From contig NZ_JAHXBN010000007.1 of NCBI RefSeq assembly GCF_019924045.1, forward strand, positions 310,001 through 374,000: a stretch of 64,000 bases of DNA, written 5' to 3'. The notes below the pieces were generated by a model. It ran no database searches. It was given only the letters and a program-made list of their open reading frames with translations, and had not been told where the DNA came from. Numbering within the stretch: position 1 is the first letter of the stretch; each line of letters begins with the position of its first letter. Origin of the DNA: Dyadobacter fermentans (GTDB taxonomy: Bacteria > Bacteroidota > Bacteroidia > Cytophagales > Spirosomataceae). Position numbers and translations under genes: made by a program. Positions 1 to 7,789 of the stretch are shown one piece after another.

Positions 1-242
1 TCGGACTCAACGGGAGGCGTGAGGAATCTCGACAATTCGATCCGGCTATGGCCATCCGGGGTAACCATCATGGCAATCTCGACGCGTTGCGAGGCCAGCC
101 CGGTAACACGCCCGGACCATTCGCCTTCAATGTTGGCGCGCCCTTCGAGAATCATGCCCAGTTCTGTAAAAAACGAAATGGCATTGTCGAGGGACTCCAC
201 AACGATGCCGATGTTATCCATTCTCAATAACTTGTTGCTCAT
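1..242 (-). CDS. VOC (glyoxalase/bleomycin resistance-like) protein, C-terminus cut by window edge
   Basis: The minus-strand frame opens with ATG at 242 and runs off the window edge, giving 80 residues. The start MSNKLLRMDNIGIVVESLDN and the following AISFFTELGM are the classic first beta-alpha unit of VOC-fold proteins (glyoxalase, dioxygenase, antibiotic-binding families), with a strand ending in hydrophobics, a helix and a short ELG turn. The metal or ligand residues further on are not visible, so the substrate cannot be given. It begins 33 bp after the stop of the DUF692/MNIO gene and may share its transcript, though such genes are common neighbours of many operons. Confidence 0.75.
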   Translation of the reverse strand, partial: MSNKLLRMDNIGIVVESLDNAISFFTELGMILEGRANIEGEWSGRVTGLASQRVEIAMMVTPDGHSRIELSRFLTPPVES

Positions 243-275
243 AGGTATAGCTGCTTAAAGATTGAAATACGGTTT

Positions 276-1409
276 TCAAACAAACCCATTTTTCCACTTT
301 TGTGCAATCGCCATGGCGGTTTCAAGCATATACGGAGCCCAGTTTTCAACTTCCCAGGCGGAGTTGCCGAGATCCGAGGAACGCAGCATTGCATGGGCAT
401 CACTTACGTTGGCGGCTGTTTCCAGGATATGCGATAGTTGCATTTGCTGCTTGTACAAATCGGGATCTTCCAGTGGCGTAGGGTGCGCAGTCCCCGCCAA
501 GGGGGCAAATAGGTGTTCAGGGATGGGAAGCGATTTTCGTGCCAACGATTTGACAATGCTGTCCATGCGAAGGAAATCAGACTGAAAGGCCGCCTGACTG
601 GCTTGCGTTTCGAGCGCGGTGCCCATTTGTTCAAGCACCACAAATTTGAGATTGGGGCAATGGGGAATTGCTTCGGCCAGGAAATCAAACACTGCCTCGG
701 GTACCGATTCATCGTGTGTATCCCGGCGCACGGGCTTGCGCGTGGGCGTGAGCGTATCATCCCAGCTTCCGCCTGAAATGTGGATTTCCCGCACTTTGTT
801 GAGCGGGTATAGGCCCAAAATATCCGCAAAATCGATGTCGAAATTGTGAGCCTGACAGTAAATGTTGTGTAAGTCGAGAATGATGAAGCCGTTGACGCTT
901 TCTACCAGTTGGTCTAAAAAGGTCCCGTGTTTCCTTACTTCTTCAATAGAATAGGAAAAAGCGAGGTTTTCCAGCCCAACCGGGCACTGGCATGCATCCT
1001 GGATCCTTTGCAGACGGTCTTTTCCAAGCGCCAATGTCCGGGGAGTAAGCGGAATGCCGATAGGCGCGCCTTTATGGAAATCTTCGCCCGTCATGAAACC
1101 GAAATGCTCGGTAATATGATCGAAGTTAAATTCGCCGGATAGCTTTTTGAGTCTGGCCAGCCATTCCTGCTGCCCGGGCGACCATTTGCCGGAAAACAAT
1201 GAAAAATATACGCCGTGCCCGATCAGCCGGCGATGGCTGCTGAATTCGCTTACCAGATCGGTAAACCAGGCGGGGATTTCCCCGAATTTGTAAAGAGTGT
1301 CAAAAGACCACTCAATGGCCTCGACCTTTTCCTGTTCAAACAAAGGCAAGGCCGCCTGCAAAATATGGGTATCCAGGTTGCAGGCGATCGATGAGTAGAT
1401 TTCAGCCAT
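276..1409 (-). CDS. DUF692 family multinuclear non-heme iron oxygenase (MNIO), probable peptide-modifying enzyme
   Basis: The protein has 377 residues. The first 280 match the DUF692 TIM-barrel pattern: H65, EH at 101-102, EN at 147-148, the LDLHN segment with D179, H181 and N182, then H188-N189, EIH ending at H210, DTH at 230-232 and E260. These are the expected ligands of the two- or three-iron centre. Characterised family members (MbnB, TglH, ChrH, bufferin enzymes) oxidatively rearrange cysteines in small ribosomal peptides, usually with a partner protein. Here no separate partner gene is seen, but residues about 280-377 form an extra C-terminal region beyond the usual family length of roughly 280. 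The ATG lies 12 bp after the stop of a 51-codon cysteine-containing gene, its likely substrate. The assignment to DUF692 is strong; peptide modification is inferred from family and context. Confidence 0.85.
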   Translation of the reverse strand: MAEIYSSIACNLDTHILQAALPLFEQEKVEAIEWSFDTLYKFGEIPAWFTDLVSEFSSHRRLIGHGVYFSLFSGKWSPGQQEWLARLKKLSGEFNFDHITEHFGFMTGEDFHKGAPIGIPLTPRTLALGKDRLQRIQDACQCPVGLENLAFSYSIEEVRKHGTFLDQLVESVNGFIILDLHNIYCQAHNFDIDFADILGLYPLNKVREIHISGGSWDDTLTPTRKPVRRDTHDESVPEAVFDFLAEAIPHCPNLKFVVLEQMGTALETQASQAAFQSDFLRMDSIVKSLARKSLPIPEHLFAPLAGTAHPTPLEDPDLYKQQMQLSHILETAANVSDAHAMLRSSDLGNSAWEVENWAPYMLETAMAIAQKWKNGFV

Positions 1410-1421
1410 GGATACGCGGCA

Positions 1422-1577
1422 TCACCCCATTCCGCAGGCCGGACAAGGGTCCACAGTTTTGTTTTTGGTCGTTTTTTCGCCGTTTGGTCCCACAGCATTG
1501 TCTGTGCAGGCAGTGGCAAGCGCAGTGACTGTAACCGCAACGGCTACTGCCTGTAAAACTGATTTTGAGATTTTCAT
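1422..1577 (-). CDS. Small lipoprotein-like peptide ending in CPACGMG, candidate RiPP precursor
   Basis: A 51-codon frame starts at ATG 1577 and stops at 1422. Residues 1-24 form an export signal: a lysine-containing start, a run of A, V, T and L, then ALATAC, which resembles a lipobox with C24. Residues 25-44 are polar (many N, K, T and G). The last seven residues are CPACGMG, giving two further cysteines in a C-x-x-C-G tail. Its stop is 12 bp from the start of the DUF692/MNIO gene on the same strand, the usual precursor-enzyme layout of MNIO clusters. Bufferin-type MNIO substrates also carry export signals. I infer that the CxxCG tail is modified in the cytoplasm and the peptide is then exported. 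An unmodified small lipoprotein is the alternative. Confidence 0.7.
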   Translation of the reverse strand: MKISKSVLQAVAVAVTVTALATACTDNAVGPNGEKTTKNKTVDPCPACGMG

Positions 1578-1700
1578 AAGGGAAGTTTGTTAAGGTGAAT
1601 CAGGGAATACATGGGGAAGATGTAATTGAAATGCATTTGGTTGTAACCGCTGATGATTAAATTCCCTTTATTCCGAATACTCCGGTCCTGCTGAACAAAG

Positions 1701-1715
1701 ACACCAATCTGGTGT
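1701..1715. promoter_or_regulatory. Palindrome ACACCA-N3-TGGTGT in a divergent promoter region
   Basis: A perfect 6-bp inverted repeat with a 3-bp spacer lies between the divergent peptide/MNIO genes (minus) and the PSCyt1/DUF1501 genes (plus). It has the size of a dimeric regulator site and no T-tract. No regulator gene is adjacent, so the binding protein is unknown. Confidence 0.3.
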
Positions 1716-1861
1716 TAGAAAATGTCAATTCGCTACTTATTTCTTGAATTGAATAGTAGCATCTTTGGCTGGTTAATCATCACTATTCGGATATTACTGG
1801 TTTGTGGCGCGATGGCTGAGATTGGCCGCGGTTTACCATTTTTCATCAGACAAAAGGGGAT

Positions 1862-4180
1862 ATGAGCTTGCAGAACTTTACGAAGTACTTTTTCGGAATT
1901 GCGATACTGGTAGGTTCGGCTATTTCCTGCTTTCAGTGCATTCATACGAAAAAGGGCGGAAGGGGCTCCGGCGAGGTTTCGTACAGTTTCCAGGTAAGGC
2001 CTGTTCTCTCCGACAAGTGCTTTGCATGTCACGGGCCCGATGCCAAGCACCGCGAAGCAGGGTTGCGGTTGGACGTCGCGGAGAGTGCCTATGCGAAGCT
2101 CAGGGATGGAAAGGGATTTGCCATCGTCCCCGGCAATGCGGAAGCGTCGGAAGTTTACAAAAGGATTATTTCGGTTGATGCGGATTACCAGATGCCCACG
2201 CCGGAGTCCCATTTGGGGCTGCTTACGAAAGACGAAGTCGAAGTATTAAGAAAGTGGATCTCGCAAGGCGCTAAATACGAGAAGCACTGGGCGTTTGTAG
2301 CCCCGAAACAAAGTGCATTGCCGGAAGTCGGCGATGAAAGCTGGCCCAGAAATGAAATCGACTATTTTACCCTCGCCAAAATGGGGGAAGTAGGGTTGGA
2401 GCCTAACGAACCTGCGGGACAAGAGCAGCTGATCAAGAGGCTGTCGCTGGACCTTACCGGTTTGGCGCCGTCCCCGGATCTTCAGAAGAAATTCCAGGAT
2501 GGTGATACGGAACAGCGTTACGAAAAAATCGTCGACGAGCTCCTGAGCCAGCCGTCCTACGGAGAGAAAATGGCTGTGCATTGGCTCGATATTGCGCGTT
2601 ACGGAGATTCATTTGGTTATCAGAACGATCATTCCAGAACGCAGTGGCCGTGGCGCGACTGGGTGATCAATGCGTTCAACAGGAATATGCCCTACGACCG
2701 ATTCGTGACCTGGCAGCTGGCTGGCGATATGCTGCCGAATGCAGGAAAAGAGCAGATACTCGCCACCGCTTTCTTGCGGAACCACAAATACAACGAGGAA
2801 GCCGGTATCATTCTCGAGGAGTACCGGATTGAATACAACCTCGACAAAACCAAGACGGTTAGCTCCGGGCTGATGGGCCTGACGGTGGAGTGCGGGCAGT
2901 GCCACGACCACAAATATGATCCGATCTCTCAGGAAGATTACTACCGGTTGTTTGCCTTTTTCAACAATTCGAAGGAAAAGGGCCAGGACAAAATCCAGGG
3001 TGGTGTAGCCGTGGCGCCCATTCTGGAAGTGACGGATGCGGAACGAAAAAGCGTGTTGAATTTTATCAACAGCGCCGACACAAGCACCATCTGGGTTTCG
3101 GTAATGAGCGAAAATGATACGCTCCGCCCCACGCACGTGCTCAACAGGGGCGTGTACGATGCGCCGGGAAAGGTTGTGACGGCGAGTAGCCTGAAATCGG
3201 TGATGCCGTTCGACACCACGAAGTATGCAAAAAACCGTCTGGGCCTGGCCGGATGGATGTTCAATAAAAACAATCCGCTCACAGCGAGGGTATTTGTGAA
3301 CCGGATCTGGCAGGAGTTCTTCGGGCGCGGAATCGTCAAAAGTGCCGGCGATTTTGGAATGCAGGGAGATCTGCCCTCACACCCCGCATTGCTCGACTGG
3401 CTCGCGGTGGATTTCATGAACCATGGCTGGAACGTGAAGCGCCTGGTAAAGCAGATCGTTACGTCCGCCACCTACCGGCAGTCGTCCAGACTGACCGAGG
3501 CGAAAAAGGAGAAAGACCCCGAGAATATTTACCTGTCGCGCGGGGCGCGCTACCGCGTGCCTGCGGAGATGGTGCGCGATATTGTGTTGTCGACCAGCGG
3601 CTTGCTGAATCCCGAAATAGGCGGGGCGAGTGTGAAGCCATACCAACCCAAGGGCCTTTGGGAAGGCAGTACAGCCAACCGGGGCGACCTCACGAAGTAT
3701 GTACAGGACACGGCCGGGCAGCTCTACCGGCGCGGCTTGTATACGTTTGTCAAAGTGACGTTGCCGCCGCCCGCGATGATCGTCTTCGACGCCAGTAATC
3801 GCGACCATTGCGAAGTAAAACGGCAAAAAACCAATACGCCGTTGCAGGCGCTGATCATGCTGAACGACCCCGCCGTGCTGGAAGCCTCGCGCGTGCTGGC
3901 CGAGCGAACCGTTGGCGGGAAAATGCCGGTAGAGGAAAAAGTACGGCAGCTGTTTCAGCGGATTGTGTGCCGCAGGCCGACAGAGAAGGAAGTAGATCTG
4001 CTGGTAGGCTATTACCATTCGGAACTCGCCAAGTTCTCGAAGGACCAGCAAAAGGCCGGGAAGGTGCTGAATGTGGGAGACTTCGTACACGAAAAAGGAG
4101 TACGAAAGGATCAGGCCGCTGCATTGATGCGGGTCATCAACACGATATACAACATGGAAGAAACGATTACGAAGAGTTGA
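1862..4180 (+). CDS. PSCyt1-DUF1549-DUF1553 domain protein (Planctomycete-type cytochrome c protein)
   Basis: The start follows a purine-rich AAAAGGGGAT site. Residues 1-23 form a hydrophobic signal ending in AISC, a possible lipobox. The PSCyt1 domain covers about 40-140 and has the heme-binding CFACH (C53, C56, H57). DUF1549 covers about 165-370 and includes a second CxxCH, CGQCH at 344-348. DUF1553 covers about 455-720, with the NPLTARVFVNRIW and GDFG landmarks. The linker between DUF1549 and DUF1553 is only about 85 residues, so this is a compact member lacking the lectin-like inserts often found there. The gene is followed by a DUF1501 gene, the standard partner. The family's biochemical role is unproven; redox-linked breakdown of polymers or small metabolites in the envelope is usually suggested. 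Confidence 0.9.
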   Translation: MSLQNFTKYFFGIAILVGSAISCFQCIHTKKGGRGSGEVSYSFQVRPVLSDKCFACHGPDAKHREAGLRLDVAESAYAKLRDGKGFAIVPGNAEASEVYKRIISVDADYQMPTPESHLGLLTKDEVEVLRKWISQGAKYEKHWAFVAPKQSALPEVGDESWPRNEIDYFTLAKMGEVGLEPNEPAGQEQLIKRLSLDLTGLAPSPDLQKKFQDGDTEQRYEKIVDELLSQPSYGEKMAVHWLDIARYGDSFGYQNDHSRTQWPWRDWVINAFNRNMPYDRFVTWQLAGDMLPNAGKEQILATAFLRNHKYNEEAGIILEEYRIEYNLDKTKTVSSGLMGLTVECGQCHDHKYDPISQEDYYRLFAFFNNSKEKGQDKIQGGVAVAPILEVTDAERKSVLNFINSADTSTIWVSVMSENDTLRPTHVLNRGVYDAPGKVVTASSLKSVMPFDTTKYAKNRLGLAGWMFNKNNPLTARVFVNRIWQEFFGRGIVKSAGDFGMQGDLPSHPALLDWLAVDFMNHGWNVKRLVKQIVTSATYRQSSRLTEAKKEKDPENIYLSRGARYRVPAEMVRDIVLSTSGLLNPEIGGASVKPYQPKGLWEGSTANRGDLTKYVQDTAGQLYRRGLYTFVKVTLPPPAMIVFDASNRDHCEVKRQKTNTPLQALIMLNDPAVLEASRVLAERTVGGKMPVEEKVRQLFQRIVCRRPTEKEVDLLVGYYHSELAKFSKDQQKAGKVLNVGDFVHEKGVRKDQAAALMRVINTIYNMEETITKS

Positions 4181-4313
4181 AAAGGCTTTAAGCTATAAGC
4201 CGTAGGCTATAAGCGGTGTTCGGTAAGCATAGCCTGGGGCTTAAAGCCGGTTATAAAGATGAAACATTATAAAAAGCTTACGGCCTAAGGCCTAATGCTT
4301 ACGACAATAAAAT
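4181..4313. repeat. Intergenic tract of imperfect TAAGC/GGCTTA repeats
   Basis: The 133-bp gap between the PSCyt1 and DUF1501 genes is built from variants of short units such as GCTATAAGC, AAGCCGTAGGC, GGCTTAAAGCC and GCTTACGGCC, in both orientations. Examples are CTATAAGCCGTAGGCTATAAGC near 4192-4213 and GGCCTAAGGCCTAATGC near 4285-4301. It has no ORF. It could be a degenerate interspersed repeat or mRNA-stability element; copy number elsewhere cannot be seen. Confidence 0.45.
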
Positions 4314-5771
4314 ATGGAAAAGCCCATTTTTGATTTTGGAATGAATATCAACCGCAGGCATTTCCTGTCCAAGATGAGCCTTGGCCTTGGAAGTGCGGCG
4401 CTGGGCTCCCTTTTAATACCTGATATTTTCAAGGGAGGTGAGGAAACGAGCGTCAACGATATCGTATCCGGTTTGCCGCATTTTGCGCCCAAAGCGAAAC
4501 GGGTTATCTATCTCTTTCAAAATGGCGCGCCCTCTCAGTATGAACTGTTCGACCACAAGCCGTTACTCAATAAAATGTTTGGGGAGAATCTGCCCGAGTC
4601 GGTGAGGGGAGGGCAGCGGCTGACGGGCATGACGGCCAATCAGACCAGTTTCCCATTGGCCGGATCGATTTTCAACTTTGCTCAGCATGGTCACTCGGGC
4701 GCGTGGGTAAGCGAATTGCTCCCGCACACGGCCAGGATCGCGGACGACCTCTGCTTCATTAAGTCGATGAATACCGATGCGATCAACCACGATCCTGCCC
4801 TTACGTTTTTCCAGAGCGGGGCGCAGGTGGGAAGCCGCCCCAGCATGGGCGCCTGGCTCAGTTATGGGCTTGGGAGCGAAAATCAGAACCTGCCGGCCTT
4901 TTGCGTGTTGCTGTCGCGCGGGATCGGCAATGGACAAGGGGTGTATTCCAAGTTGTGGACGAACGGCTTTCTCGATTCGGTGCACCAGGGCGTGCAGTTC
5001 AGCAGCGGTGAAAATCCTGTGCTCTACCTGGGCGATCCCGATGGAATGGACCGAAGCGAGCGGCGCGAAATGCTCGATAAGCTCGCCGCACTGAACGAAG
5101 GAACCTTCGCCGAATACCAGGATCCCGAGATCGTTACGAAAATTCAGCAATATGAAATGGCGTTCCGTATGCAGGCTGCCGTTCCTGAAATTACGGATAT
5201 GAGCAAGGAGCCGGAGTCGATCGTCAAATTGTACGGCCCCGACTGCCTGGTGCCCGGTACTTATGCGGCCAATTGCCTTCTGGCCCGGAAACTATCCGAG
5301 CAGGGCGTGCGGTTCGTTCAGTTGTACCACCAGGGCTGGGACGGGCATTCCAATCTGCCAAAGGAGATCAGGGCGCAGTCGATGGATGTGGATCAGGCGT
5401 CGGCGGCACTGGTAACGGACCTGAAACAACGGGGATTATTGGACGAAACCCTGGTGATCTGGGGTGGGGAATTTGGCCGGACCAACTACTGCCAGGGCAA
5501 GTTTTCCAGGGAAGACTATGGCCGCGACCATCACCCGAGGGCGTTTACGATCTGGATGGCTGGCGGCGGTATCAAGCCCGGGATTTCATACGGTGAGACC
5601 GACGATTTCGGCTACAATATCATTAAAGATCCGGTTCATGTTCATGATCTGCATGCCACCATTCTCAACCAGTTGGGGCTCGATCACGAGAAGCTGGTTT
5701 TCAAGCACCAGGGTCGGCGTTACCGTCTGACGGACGTGGCGGGTAAGCTGGTGAAGGGAATCATTGCCTGA
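4314..5771 (+). CDS. DUF1501 domain-containing protein
   Basis: The protein has 485 residues. ATG 4314 is used here; ATG 4341 (MNINRRHFLSK) is an equally good start. The N-terminus carries NRRHFLSKMSLGLG, a twin-arginine-like motif followed by a hydrophobic stretch, so it is probably exported folded. The rest matches DUF1501, which has an alkaline phosphatase/sulfatase-like fold: the QNGAPSQYELFDHKP segment near 60-80, HQGWDGHSN near 340 and WGGEFGRTNYCQG near 380-395, followed by GRDHHPRAF with paired histidines. DUF1501 genes almost always sit beside PSCyt1/DUF1553 genes, as here, and the two products probably act together in the periplasm. The substrate is unknown. Confidence 0.9.
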   Translation: MEKPIFDFGMNINRRHFLSKMSLGLGSAALGSLLIPDIFKGGEETSVNDIVSGLPHFAPKAKRVIYLFQNGAPSQYELFDHKPLLNKMFGENLPESVRGGQRLTGMTANQTSFPLAGSIFNFAQHGHSGAWVSELLPHTARIADDLCFIKSMNTDAINHDPALTFFQSGAQVGSRPSMGAWLSYGLGSENQNLPAFCVLLSRGIGNGQGVYSKLWTNGFLDSVHQGVQFSSGENPVLYLGDPDGMDRSERREMLDKLAALNEGTFAEYQDPEIVTKIQQYEMAFRMQAAVPEITDMSKEPESIVKLYGPDCLVPGTYAANCLLARKLSEQGVRFVQLYHQGWDGHSNLPKEIRAQSMDVDQASAALVTDLKQRGLLDETLVIWGGEFGRTNYCQGKFSREDYGRDHHPRAFTIWMAGGGIKPGISYGETDDFGYNIIKDPVHVHDLHATILNQLGLDHEKLVFKHQGRRYRLTDVAGKLVKGIIA

Positions 5772-5777
5772 GCGCGG

Positions 5778-6245
5778 TTATCTGATGTAGTTCGGGATAA
5801 ACTCAATCCCCGTATCGTACGGGATTTTGGGTACGATGGCGAAAACGTAGTCTATTCCACTATCCGGCACCGACCCATACCGAAGGTCTGCGGTAACGGT
5901 TAGTTTGTTGCGTGCGCAGTTGGCCGTCACACTTTGAGTCATGACAGAAGCGCGCGTACTATTATTGACACTGATTACGATCAGACTTTTGGTTTTGAAA
6001 TCAATCTTTTTCTTTAAATAGTGGATGAAAAGTTTCTGGAATAATTCATCGTCGCTTTGAATTATTTCATAGTTAATATCGAAGTTTCCGGGATCTTTCA
6101 AACGGGCTATCGGATTTAATTCGTCATTCAGCAATTCGAATTTTACAGCACCATCTTTGCATTGATATGCATACGGCTCTTCTTCCTTACATGAATTAAT
6201 AAGGACGATCAGAATGCACATTATAAAAGCCTTTAAATTTCGCAT
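5778..6245 (-). CDS. Hypothetical lipoprotein
   Basis: The protein has 155 residues. Its signal peptide ends in VLINSC with C19 as the lipid cysteine, followed by KEEE, an acidic patch like lipoprotein surface-export tails of Bacteroidota. The mature part is a mixed alpha/beta sequence with three further cysteines and no motif I recognise. The gene is AT-richer than its neighbours. It is convergent with the DUF1501 gene, 6 bp apart, and shares orientation with the membrane protein upstream. Confidence 0.65.
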   Translation of the reverse strand: MRNLKAFIMCILIVLINSCKEEEPYAYQCKDGAVKFELLNDELNPIARLKDPGNFDINYEIIQSDDELFQKLFIHYLKKKIDFKTKSLIVISVNNSTRASVMTQSVTANCARNKLTVTADLRYGSVPDSGIDYVFAIVPKIPYDTGIEFIPNYIR

Positions 6246-6395
6246 CGATGCTTTGATTGGTCAATCTTATAGGCGTTGTAATAATTGTTTATTTTAAATG
6301 TACGATTTGTTTATATAAAACAAAACCATGAACGATAATATTGCTTTCATGGGAATATTATCATTCATGAAAAGAAATGTACTGAAAATAGAATG

Positions 6396-7670
6396 CTATT
6401 GTAGAAACAGTAACTTAATCACGGGTTTCAGCTCTTCAAAACTCAGAATTGTCCAGGGTATTTGCCGTGGATAAAATATCACATATTGAGTCGGCAGTAA
6501 AACGCAAATTGTGGCGGCTGCCAGGTAAAGATACTTTGTATTCCGAACTTCTTGCTTGCCAATAATGAATGCAGAGATAATCAGTAGTGGAAACGCGTAA
6601 GTAAGGCTTCGTGATATATCGAACACAGCATATGCTACCAGTATGTGGCCGGCCATGAGGAACAGCATTAATAAGGATAGCAATGTGTTTCCCTTTTTGA
6701 TCAACAATCCGACGGCGAAAAGATACAAGATCCAGAAGCCCTCGAAGGCCAGGAAAACTCCGGAGAGCCTGTGCTTAAACTGGTAGGGGACAAGTCCGAG
6801 CTCAACGCCCGATCCGGCTCCGGTGGGAGTATGGAGGTTGAATAGTGTGGATAGTAATATTCTGATTATCAGATAAAATATCCCGGCAAGTAGGACGGTT
6901 GAAGATGTTTTTTGCAGCCATTCCTTCTTGCCTTGAAATTGCAGAAACGAATTCAGCTCGAAATCCGACTCGGAAAGCAGGTGGAAAAGGTAGACCGAAG
7001 CCAGCGCGATGACAGCCCGTTCGTCTGTCCAGCATGCCAACGTCAATGATAGAAAAACCCCGACGCGGTTTTTGAGGAACATCCCAAGGGTAAGGAAGAA
7101 ATAGGCGAAGGCATCGAACCAAAAATCATAATCCCAAAAGAATGCCTTCGCAAGGTAAATTGTGGTGCTTCCTGTGATAAATAGCAAGACTGTCATCGGT
7201 GCTAATCTTCTCAAAAGTATCTTCGTTAACATAAATAGGAAGGGAACCAATAACGCCGATTGGATCAGATAAATAATGACCACGCTCAGGCCGTTTGAGC
7301 CAGCCGTTACGCCAAGCATTCGGGCGAGTAACGGTACAGTAAATCTGAAATCTATCTTTCCACCGTGCGTTTCCTGGTTCGCTCGTACCGCTGACAATGG
7401 ATCGGATATTTTATCGAAAAAGTAAGCATAGTTCACTCCCAGATTATGATCAAATATCAATTCTAAATACCTCGGATAGGTGAATAGCAATACAATTCCA
7501 AATAGGATAACCGAAGTTATCATTATCCGGCGATCAGAACTCAGGCAGTTGACTAATGTGTCTTTGTTGAAAAGGTGTTTTATAGAATAATCGGTCGTTC
7601 GTTTGTTGAACGATTTGGCGGATACCGGAAGGGTTTCAGGGGCTGAACGGAAGGGAAATGCTTGCTGCAT
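6396..7670 (-). CDS. Polytopic membrane protein of unknown function
   Basis: A protein of 424 residues starts at ATG 7670; the frame extends upstream to a TTG at 7718, but the ATG is preferred. After about 45 polar residues there are roughly nine to ten hydrophobic segments, for example MITSVILFGIVLLFTYP, VVIIYLIQSALLVPFLFML and FPLLIISAFIIG. The long loop after the first segment has GVNYAYFFDKISDP and a polar stretch ending in FRFTVPLLAR. This layout resembles C-type glycosyltransferases or uncharacterised membrane mannosyltransferase-like proteins, but no diagnostic motif is seen. The gene and the lipoprotein next to it are AT-rich and may be acquired DNA. Confidence 0.6.
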   Translation of the reverse strand: MQQAFPFRSAPETLPVSAKSFNKRTTDYSIKHLFNKDTLVNCLSSDRRIMITSVILFGIVLLFTYPRYLELIFDHNLGVNYAYFFDKISDPLSAVRANQETHGGKIDFRFTVPLLARMLGVTAGSNGLSVVIIYLIQSALLVPFLFMLTKILLRRLAPMTVLLFITGSTTIYLAKAFFWDYDFWFDAFAYFFLTLGMFLKNRVGVFLSLTLACWTDERAVIALASVYLFHLLSESDFELNSFLQFQGKKEWLQKTSSTVLLAGIFYLIIRILLSTLFNLHTPTGAGSGVELGLVPYQFKHRLSGVFLAFEGFWILYLFAVGLLIKKGNTLLSLLMLFLMAGHILVAYAVFDISRSLTYAFPLLIISAFIIGKQEVRNTKYLYLAAATICVLLPTQYVIFYPRQIPWTILSFEELKPVIKLLFLQ

Positions 7671-7789
7671 GAAGTATATCCTAGGGATGAATAACTGGGT
7701 TCGGATATACAGACCCAATTAAAGCCTCCGACAGTTGCCTGTATGCAATATATTTTTTTGAATAATTTAATATTCCGAAATTATATGCC

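Noticed and set aside
1733..2212. A 159-codon minus-strand frame opposite PSCyt1
   Set aside because: It is antisense to the heme-binding domain and has no protein features.
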